From contig JADGCR010000007.1 of the NCBI GenBank assembly GCA_015228895.1, forward strand, positions 1-25,372: a stretch of DNA of 25,372 nt, in the 5' to 3' direction. This DNA is from Magnetococcales bacterium. Its GTDB lineage: Bacteria > Pseudomonadota > Magnetococcia > Magnetococcales > Magnetaquicoccaceae. Position numbers and translations under genes: made by a program. This document shows, in pieces, positions 15,786 to 21,401 of the stretch. Within the stretch, counting starts at the first letter, position 1. Each line of letters starts with the position of its first letter. The notes under the pieces are model-generated. The model worked only from the letters and a program-made list of their open reading frames with translations. It ran no database searches and was not told the DNA's origin.

Positions 15786-16517
15786 ATGCCCGCCATCACC
15801 AAACAACTGATCGGACCAGAACAACTCTCCACCGTGACCGGCAAGAGTTTCACGCTGAAAAGTGTCGCCGGCAGCAAGGATTATCTGCTCACGCCCATTG
15901 CCTCCAAAGGGGGCGGCGGCGTTCTCCACCCCATTCTGCTCACCAATCCCGCAGTCGAGGGGTTGGCTCCGGCGGGAACGGCGGGCGCCAAGACGGCGGG
16001 CGCCAAGACCGCGGTCGCGGGCAAGGGCGCCGCGGCCAAAGTGGCCGCGACCAAAGGGATGCTCCCAACCCTGGTGGAAATCGAAGGGAGCGGAAAAATT
16101 CTGGGGACCGGCAAAAGCCTGACCCTGGGCGGACTGGAAATCAACGGCACCCTGCAAGCCGGTCAAGGAGGCAACACCATTCTGTTGCAGGGTGGACAGG
16201 CGACCCTCACCCAGGGGGCCATCAAGGCCAAGGCCGGAGCCGTGGCCGCCAAGGGGACCGTGGCGGGAACCGGGGGGGCGATCGCCAAGCCAGTGGCGGC
16301 GACCGTGGCGGGTACCGCCGCCAAGGGCGCGGTCAAAGGAACCGCGGTGGCCGGCACCATCTGGAATGGTGGCGGCCTGAGCCTGGGCCTGGGTATTGGC
16401 CTGGGGGCGTGGGGACCCGTGCTTCTGGTCGGGGTGCTGACGCTGGCCGGAATCGGCGCGTATCAGTACATGCAACAGAAAAAATCGGGCGGAGGGTTGG
16501 TGGAAGCCGCCGACTGA
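15786..16517 (+). CDS. mamD: MamD/Mms6-family magnetosome protein (LG-repeat)
   Basis: A 243-residue low-complexity protein. The ATG at 15786 follows GAGGAAA. The C-terminal part is diagnostic: GTIWNGGG then GLSLGLGIGLGAWGP (residues 197-211), running into a membrane helix ending QYMQQKKS. This Leu/Gly-repeat segment is shared by the magnetosome-membrane proteins Mms6, MamD (Mms7) and Mms5, which influence magnetite crystal size and shape. The length and long N-terminal region fit MamD better than the short Mms6. Residues 1-60 and 97-145 are Gly-rich and predicted beta-strand (for example VEIEGSGKILGTGKSLTLGG). Residues 61-92 and 146-190 are Ala/Lys/Gly repeats (AGAKTAGAKT). The very acidic tail of Mms6 is absent, with only VEAAD at the end. 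It has its own promoter and is followed by a perfect hairpin. Recognition is by motif only, and no other mam gene is visible here. Confidence 0.75.
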   Translation: MPAITKQLIGPEQLSTVTGKSFTLKSVAGSKDYLLTPIASKGGGGVLHPILLTNPAVEGLAPAGTAGAKTAGAKTAVAGKGAAAKVAATKGMLPTLVEIEGSGKILGTGKSLTLGGLEINGTLQAGQGGNTILLQGGQATLTQGAIKAKAGAVAAKGTVAGTGGAIAKPVAATVAGTAAKGAVKGTAVAGTIWNGGGLSLGLGIGLGAWGPVLLVGVLTLAGIGAYQYMQQKKSGGGLVEAAD

Positions 16518-16545
16518 GGCTTGGGATCCCACCGTTTCACAGACC

Positions 16546-16587
16546 AGCGACACGCGCTGGAGACCGCCGTCTCCAGCGCGTGTCGCT
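16546..16587. terminator. Perfect 19-bp inverted repeat between the mamD-like gene and the GT41 operon
   Basis: Arms 16546-16564 and 16569-16587 are exact reverse complements around a CGCC loop, giving an extremely stable GC-rich hairpin. There is no T-run after it on either strand, so it is not a classic intrinsic terminator. It could be a Rho-independent pause, an RNase-resistant mRNA 3' end for the mamD-like transcript, or a dispersed repeat. It lies 29 nt after one stop codon and 28 nt before the next start. Confidence 0.6.
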
Positions 16588-16615
16588 GTCATCCAGGTCA
16601 GCCGCGAGCCTAACC

Positions 16616-19255
16616 ATGCCTTCCCAGAAATCCACGCCAGCGACAGACAATCCGCCCTTTCAAACCTTGATCGCCCTCTACAACCAGGGAGAGTATCCGG
16701 AATTGGAACGGCAGGCCCGCGCGCTGACCCTGCGCTCTCCCGGCCATGGTTTCGTCTGGAAGGTGTTGAGCCTGGCGCTGCACGCGCAAGGTCGGCTGGA
16801 CGAGGCGGTGGAAGCCATGCGCCAGGCGCGGAAACGACTGCCCGAGGACGGGGAGATCCCCGCCAACCTGGGGGTCATGCTCCTGGAACAAAACGCCCTG
16901 ACGGAGGCGGAAGCCTGTTTTCGTCACGCCGTGTCCCTTCAGCCGGAACTGGCCACGGCCTGGCACAACCTGGGGATCACACTGCAGAAGCAGCAGCGTT
17001 TTCACGCGGCGGAACAGGCTCTCCGGCAAGCGTTGCGCAGCCAGCCCGGATATGCCAGGGCCAGCCTGAATCTGGGCATGCTGCTTGAATCCCGGAACCG
17101 CCTCCAGGAGGCAGAGGCGGCTTTCCGCCACGCCTTGGACCTCCAGCCCGGCCTGGCCGAGGCCAGTCACCGGTTGGGCATCCTGCTGGCCGGTCAGAAC
17201 CGTGGGCAGGAGGCCGAAACCGCGTATCGCCACGCCCTGACCTGCGACCCGAAGCATGCCGACGCCCACAACAATCTGGGGATTCTCCTGGCGGAGCGAA
17301 AAGCCCACGCCGCCGCCGCGAACTGTTTCCGGCAGGCACTGGAGATCAACCCGGAACTGGCCGACGCCCACTACAATCTGGGCAACACGCTCCGCGTGCA
17401 GGGTCGCCTGGACGAGGCGGCCTCCTGCTATCGGCGCGCGCTGGCCTGCAAGCCCGATCTGGCCGCCGCCCATTGCAATCTGGGCCTCCTGAATTACCAG
17501 CGGGGCCACCTGGAGGCCGCCGAACTCTGTTACCGCCAGGGTCTGTCGTCTCATCCCAACGACTGGGAGAATCTCTACAACCTGGGCATCACCCTGCACG
17601 AGCAGGGCCGCCACGTCGAGGCCGAAACCAGTTTCCGGATGACCCTGCGACAGCGGCCTGATCATCCCGAAGCCCACAACAACCTGGGAAACGCCCTGTA
17701 CGAACAATTTCGTCTGGAGGAGGCGGAAGCCTGTTATCGGCAGGCGTTGGCTTGCCAACCGGATTACGCCGCCGCCCACAACAATCTGGGGAACACCCTG
17801 AACGACCTGCGCCGCACCGACGAAGCCGCCGAAAGTTTCCGTCGGGCGCTGGTCCACGATCCCGGGCTTGGAAACGCCCTGGCGTTGCTGTGTCACTGTC
17901 TCCAGACTCAATGTCAATGGCAGACCCTGCCCGCGGACACGGAAGCGGTGCGCGCCGCCTTGTCCGATGGCGTGGTGATGCCGATTTTCCCGTTACTCTC
18001 CCTCCCCTTCGATGACGGACACCTGCTGCGGGAAGCCAGCGAAAGGTACGTCGCCGCGCAGGTCGGCCCGCTCCTGACCACCCCGCCCCTGGTGGACCCG
18101 CGCCACCATCCACGGAGAGAACGTCTGCGGATCGGGTATCTGTCGGCGGACTTTCGCAACCATCCCATCACGCAACTGTACGCGGGTCTGCTCGAAACCC
18201 ACGACAGAGCCAGCCATATCGTCCATGGGTATGCCATCGGGCCGGACACCAACGACGCCGGGCGACAACGCATCGTCAAGGCCTGTGATGTGTTTCGTGA
18301 TCTGGCCCCACTCTCCGATCTGGAAGGGGCGCGACGCATCGCCGACGACCAGATCGACATTCTGGTCGATTTCACCGGCTACATGCAATTTTTCCGACCC
18401 GGAATCCTCGCCCGCCGGCCCGCGCCGCTGATCGTCAACTTCACCTATCCGGGCACCATGGGCCATCCCCGCATGGCGGACTATAAAATCAGCGACCCGA
18501 TCGTCACCCCACCCTCCCTGGCCGGACATTTCACCGAAACCCTGGCCCTGCTGCCCCACTGTTTCCACATCCATGGCCGCAACCGCTTCCATGACCCGCG
18601 CCTGACACGCGATGCCGCCGGATTGCCGGAGCATGGGTTTGTTTTTTGCAGTTTCAATCAATATTATAAATTCAGCGGGGAGAGTTTCGCGCTGTGGTGC
18701 CGCCTGCTCCACGAGGTCGAGGAGAGCGTGTTGTGGCTGCCTCGTGCCGACGCCGCCGCCATGAACAGACTGCGCCAGGAGGCCGCGGGACACGGGATCG
18801 AGCCAGACCGCGTCCTGTTCGCCCCCAGGACCGGGACCCTGGCGCAACACATGGCCCGTCTCTCCCTGGCGGACCTGGCGCTGGACACCTTCCCCTACAC
18901 CTCCCAGACCACGGGGGGCGACGCCCTGTCGAGTGGCGTCCCCCTGATCACCAGAATGGGCAACTCCTTCGTCAGTCGGGTGGCCGCCAGTCTTTTGCAC
19001 GCGGCGGGCTTGCCGGAACTGGTCACCGGGTCGTGGCAGGACTATTATCGACTGGCACTGGAACTGGCCCACGACCCGGTCCGTCTGCGAGCCATCCGGG
19101 AACGTTTGCGAGCCAACCTCCCCACCCACCCCCTGTTCGATACCGAAGGATTCGCCAGGGACATGGAACGCCTGTATGAGCGCATGTGGCGGGATCACGG
19201 CGCCAACAGAAAAGAGAGGATCATCCTGAGCGCCCGAAAACAGGAGTCGCCATGA
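16616..19255 (+). CDS. TPR-GT41 O-GlcNAc-transferase-like (SPINDLY) protein 1
   Basis: An 879-residue protein. The ATG at 16616 has only a weak ribosome binding site. Residues about 25-430 form about twelve 34-residue TPRs with the canonical NLG...L...G...EA pattern (for example AHNNLGILLAERKAHAAA, AHYNLGNTLRVQGRLDEA). Residues about 497-865 are a GT41 catalytic region: RLRIGYLSADFRNHPI (H516, matching the catalytic-site His of human OGT), ILVDFTGYM, RRPAPLIVNFTYPGTMGH, FCSFNQYYKF (K685, the UDP-contacting Lys in OGT), VLWLPRADAAAMNRLRQEA, LADLALDTFPYTSQTT, GDALSSGVPLITRMG and SFVSRVAASLLHAAGLPELV. Family members transfer GlcNAc or other sugars to Ser/Thr (or Asn/Cys) of proteins. The target is unknown. 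It is the first gene of the coupled operon, and its TGA overlaps the ATG of the next ORF. A paralogue lies at 21402. Confidence 0.93.
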   Translation: MPSQKSTPATDNPPFQTLIALYNQGEYPELERQARALTLRSPGHGFVWKVLSLALHAQGRLDEAVEAMRQARKRLPEDGEIPANLGVMLLEQNALTEAEACFRHAVSLQPELATAWHNLGITLQKQQRFHAAEQALRQALRSQPGYARASLNLGMLLESRNRLQEAEAAFRHALDLQPGLAEASHRLGILLAGQNRGQEAETAYRHALTCDPKHADAHNNLGILLAERKAHAAAANCFRQALEINPELADAHYNLGNTLRVQGRLDEAASCYRRALACKPDLAAAHCNLGLLNYQRGHLEAAELCYRQGLSSHPNDWENLYNLGITLHEQGRHVEAETSFRMTLRQRPDHPEAHNNLGNALYEQFRLEEAEACYRQALACQPDYAAAHNNLGNTLNDLRRTDEAAESFRRALVHDPGLGNALALLCHCLQTQCQWQTLPADTEAVRAALSDGVVMPIFPLLSLPFDDGHLLREASERYVAAQVGPLLTTPPLVDPRHHPRRERLRIGYLSADFRNHPITQLYAGLLETHDRASHIVHGYAIGPDTNDAGRQRIVKACDVFRDLAPLSDLEGARRIADDQIDILVDFTGYMQFFRPGILARRPAPLIVNFTYPGTMGHPRMADYKISDPIVTPPSLAGHFTETLALLPHCFHIHGRNRFHDPRLTRDAAGLPEHGFVFCSFNQYYKFSGESFALWCRLLHEVEESVLWLPRADAAAMNRLRQEAAGHGIEPDRVLFAPRTGTLAQHMARLSLADLALDTFPYTSQTTGGDALSSGVPLITRMGNSFVSRVAASLLHAAGLPELVTGSWQDYYRLALELAHDPVRLRAIRERLRANLPTHPLFDTEGFARDMERLYERMWRDHGANRKERIILSARKQESP
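18089..18150 (+). repeat. 62-bp identical tract shared by the two GT41 genes (copy 1)
   Basis: Identical base for base to 23076-23137. It covers the linker and the first strand of the catalytic domain (VDPRHHPRRERLRIGYLSA). Flanking sequence in both genes differs at many silent positions, so this looks like recent gene conversion rather than selection on protein alone. Confidence 0.85.
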
Positions 19256-19380
19256 CCACACCCCCATCCGGACAGAACCGCCTGGGACGGGAGGGGATCG
19301 AACCCCTCCCGGAAACGGACCTCAAGCCTCCGGGCCGCAAGCGGACCCGCTGCTCCTGTTCGCCGGAAGCCTGTCCATGA
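19252..19380 (+). CDS. 42-residue Cys-containing small protein, translationally coupled
   Basis: A short ORF I do not recognise. Support comes from context: its ATG (19252) overlaps the TGA of the GT41 gene (ATGA), AGGAG lies 7 nt upstream, and its own TGA overlaps the ATG of the E1 alpha gene (ATGA). About 70% of its codons end in G or C, as expected for a real gene here. The product is basic and Pro-rich, starting MTTPPSGQNRLGREG and ending GRKRTRCSCSPEACP, with three cysteines in C-x-C-x4-C. There is no signal peptide or membrane segment. Possibilities (inference only): a small metal- or redox-active partner of the dehydrogenase, a substrate peptide for the glycosyltransferases or radical SAM protein, or merely a coupling leader that keeps ribosomes running into E1 alpha. 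Confidence 0.55.
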   Translation: MTTPPSGQNRLGREGIEPLPETDLKPPGRKRTRCSCSPEACP

Positions 19381-20333
19381 CCGTGACCGATCCCGGCCTG
19401 CATGAACGACTCTTTCGCGCCATCTACCGCATCCGCCGGGTGGAGGAGGAGGTTGCCCGCATCTATCCCTCCGACCAGATCAAGAGTCCGATTCATCTCT
19501 CCATTGGTCAGGAGGCGCCTTCGGTGGCCGTGTGCGACCTGCTGACCCGCGAGGATGTGGTGTTCGGAAACTATCGCGGCCACGCCCTCTATCTGGCCCG
19601 CGGAGGGGATCTCCAGGCCATGATGGCCGAGTTGTATGGCAAGGTGGATGGCTGCGCGCGGGGCAAGGGGGGCTCCATGCACCTGATCGATCCGCGGGTG
19701 AACATGATGGGCACCTCCGCCATTGTCGCCACCCAGTTGCCCCATGCGGTTGGCTACGCCTGGGCCATGGCGCAACAGAAAAGAAATGGGATCGTGGCCT
19801 GCTTTTTCGGTGACGGCGCAACCGAGGAGGGGGCGTTTCACGAAAGCCTCAATTTTGCCCTGCTCAAGAAACTCCCCATCCTGTTTGTCTGTGAAAACAA
19901 CGGATGCGCCATTCTCTCCCCGATCGGGAACCGCTCCACCCAAATCAACATCACCCGGAGAATCAGCGGCACGGGCATCTCCTCCGCCAGGGTGGAGAGT
20001 GGGAATGTCCTCGAGATCCGGAGCGCGGCGCAAACCGCCCTCCACCAGGTCCGCCAAAGAGAGGGGGGACCCTTTTTCCTGGAAATTCTGACGTGTCGTC
20101 TCCGGGGACACGTGGGTCCGGAAGAGGACTGGGATCTGGGCTACCGGAGCCATGAGGAGGTCCGCTCCTTCCTGGACAACGATCCGGTCCAACAGATGGA
20201 GCGCACAATCGAGCCGGCCCGCAGACAAGAGATTGCCGACGCCGTTGAGCAAGAGATTCAACAGGCCATTCGGTACGCCCGGGAAAGCCCCTTCCCCGCG
20301 CCGGAGGAGTTGTACCAACATGTCTTCAAATAA
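19377..20333 (+). CDS. TPP-dependent dehydrogenase E1 component, alpha subunit
   Basis: A 318-residue alpha subunit of a heterotetrameric 2-oxo acid (pyruvate-, branched-chain- or acetoin-type) dehydrogenase E1. Expected elements appear in order: HLSIGQEAPSVAVCDLL (40-56), NYRGHALYLARGGDLQAMMAELYGK (phosphate-contact region, 65-89), GKGGSMHL (97-103) and the thiamine-diphosphate motif from GDGATEEGAFHESLNFAL (145-162) to CENN (172-175). The stretch after CENN reads GCAILSP rather than the common YAMSTP, a hint that the substrate may differ from pyruvate. The ATG at 19377 overlaps the stop of the small ORF, and the 3' end overlaps E1 beta by 14 nt. No E2 or E3 gene is in the window. Lone E1 alpha/beta pairs inside glycosylation or polysaccharide loci are known and need not form a classical complex. 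Confidence 0.9.
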   Translation: MTVTDPGLHERLFRAIYRIRRVEEEVARIYPSDQIKSPIHLSIGQEAPSVAVCDLLTREDVVFGNYRGHALYLARGGDLQAMMAELYGKVDGCARGKGGSMHLIDPRVNMMGTSAIVATQLPHAVGYAWAMAQQKRNGIVACFFGDGATEEGAFHESLNFALLKKLPILFVCENNGCAILSPIGNRSTQINITRRISGTGISSARVESGNVLEIRSAAQTALHQVRQREGGPFFLEILTCRLRGHVGPEEDWDLGYRSHEEVRSFLDNDPVQQMERTIEPARRQEIADAVEQEIQQAIRYARESPFPAPEELYQHVFK

Positions 20334-21387
20334 CGCACCGGCACGGGAGATGACCTTCTCCCAGGCCATCCGGGAAGCCCTGGAACAGGAAATGGCGCGC
20401 GACCCCGCCGTCTTCGTGCTGGGGCAGGGGGTGGATGACGTCAAGGGCTTCTACGGCTCCACGCTGGACCTGCACAAACGGTTCGGCAAGGAGCGCTGCT
20501 TCGACACCCCTTTGTCCGAGGATGCCATCACCGGCATCTGCATCGGAGCCGCTCTGGCCGGGATGCGTCCCGTCAACACCCATCAGCGCATGGATTTCAT
20601 GCTCCTGTGCCTGAACCAACTGGTCAATGTCGCCGCCAAAAGCCGTTACATGTATGCGGGGGCCGCGTCGATACCCATGGTGGTCCGGGGCGTGGTCGGC
20701 AGAAGCTGGGGACAGGGACCGCAGCACACCCAATCCTTTCATTCCTACTTCATGCATGTGCCGGGCTTCAAGATCTTCGCGCCGGCGACTCCCCACGCGG
20801 CCAAAGGGTGCATGATCAGCGCGATTCGGGACGACAACCCTGTTCTGATCATGGAAAACCGGATGCTGCACGGCACCCGGGGAGAGGTCCCGGAATCCCC
20901 CTATGGGATCCCCTTCGGACAAGCCAACGTGATGACCTCCGGCGGCGACCTGACCCTCGTGGCCATCAGCCATATGGTGCTGGAGAGCCTGCAGGCGGCG
21001 CAACGGCTGGGAAGGGAAAAGGGGATCGCCGTGGAGGTGATCGATCCGGTCTCCCTGGCCCCACTGGACATGGAGACGATTGCGCGTTCCGTGGAAAAAA
21101 CCGGGCGGCTGCTGGTGGTGGACAATGGCTGGATCAACTGCGGAGCCAGCGCGGAAATCGTGGCGCAAATGGCGGAACGATGGCGGGGGGACAGAGGGGT
21201 TCGGGTGCGGCGTCTGGGTTTCGCCCCGGTACCCTGCCCCACCACCAAACCGCTGGAGAACCTGTTCTATCCCAACGCCGCCACCATTGCCGCCGCCGCG
21301 TATGCCCTGATCACCGGGAGGGATGGGGAGTGGGTGCCGGACCCCACCCCTTCCAGCGAGGTGGAAGGTTTTCGCGGTCCTTTCTGA
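20320..21387 (+). CDS. TPP-dependent dehydrogenase E1 component, beta subunit
   Basis: A 355-residue beta subunit that pairs with the preceding alpha subunit. The ATG at 20320 lies inside the 3' end of E1 alpha (14-nt overlap) behind a GGAGGAG. Transketolase-like pyrimidine-binding domain: MTFSQAIREALEQEMARDP, VLGQGV, DTPLSEDAITGICIGAALAGMRPV (family members usually have a Glu at this TPP-activating position) and GPQHTQSFHSYFMHVPGFKIFAPATP. C-terminal transketolase domain: TLVAISHMVLESLQAAQ, IDPVSLAPLDMETIARSVEKTGR and VDNGWINCGASAEIVAQ. Length and domain order are normal. The GT41 paralogue follows after 14 nt, so the operon continues. The substrate is not determined; the sequence does not separate pyruvate, acetoin or branched-chain types. 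Confidence 0.9.
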   Translation: MSSNNAPAREMTFSQAIREALEQEMARDPAVFVLGQGVDDVKGFYGSTLDLHKRFGKERCFDTPLSEDAITGICIGAALAGMRPVNTHQRMDFMLLCLNQLVNVAAKSRYMYAGAASIPMVVRGVVGRSWGQGPQHTQSFHSYFMHVPGFKIFAPATPHAAKGCMISAIRDDNPVLIMENRMLHGTRGEVPESPYGIPFGQANVMTSGGDLTLVAISHMVLESLQAAQRLGREKGIAVEVIDPVSLAPLDMETIARSVEKTGRLLVVDNGWINCGASAEIVAQMAERWRGDRGVRVRRLGFAPVPCPTTKPLENLFYPNAATIAAAAYALITGRDGEWVPDPTPSSEVEGFRGPF

Positions 21388-21401
21388 GGTCATTGCGCCC
21401 G

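Noticed and set aside
13410..16592. 1060-codon open frame on the minus strand
   Set aside because: It is antisense to the tRNA, the radical SAM gene and the mamD-like gene; no motif and no ribosome binding site support it.
16700..17880. Regular DNA repeats that might suggest a CRISPR or satellite array
   Set aside because: The periodicity is 102 bp with imperfect copies, which is the 34-residue TPR period of the coding sequence. There are no spacers between identical repeats, and no CRISPR array or cas gene was seen in the window.
20607..21401. N-terminal extension of GT41 protein 2 back into E1 beta
   Set aside because: The extension overlaps a complete E1 beta gene in another frame and has low-complexity Gly/Arg composition. 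Similarity starts at the ATG 21402.
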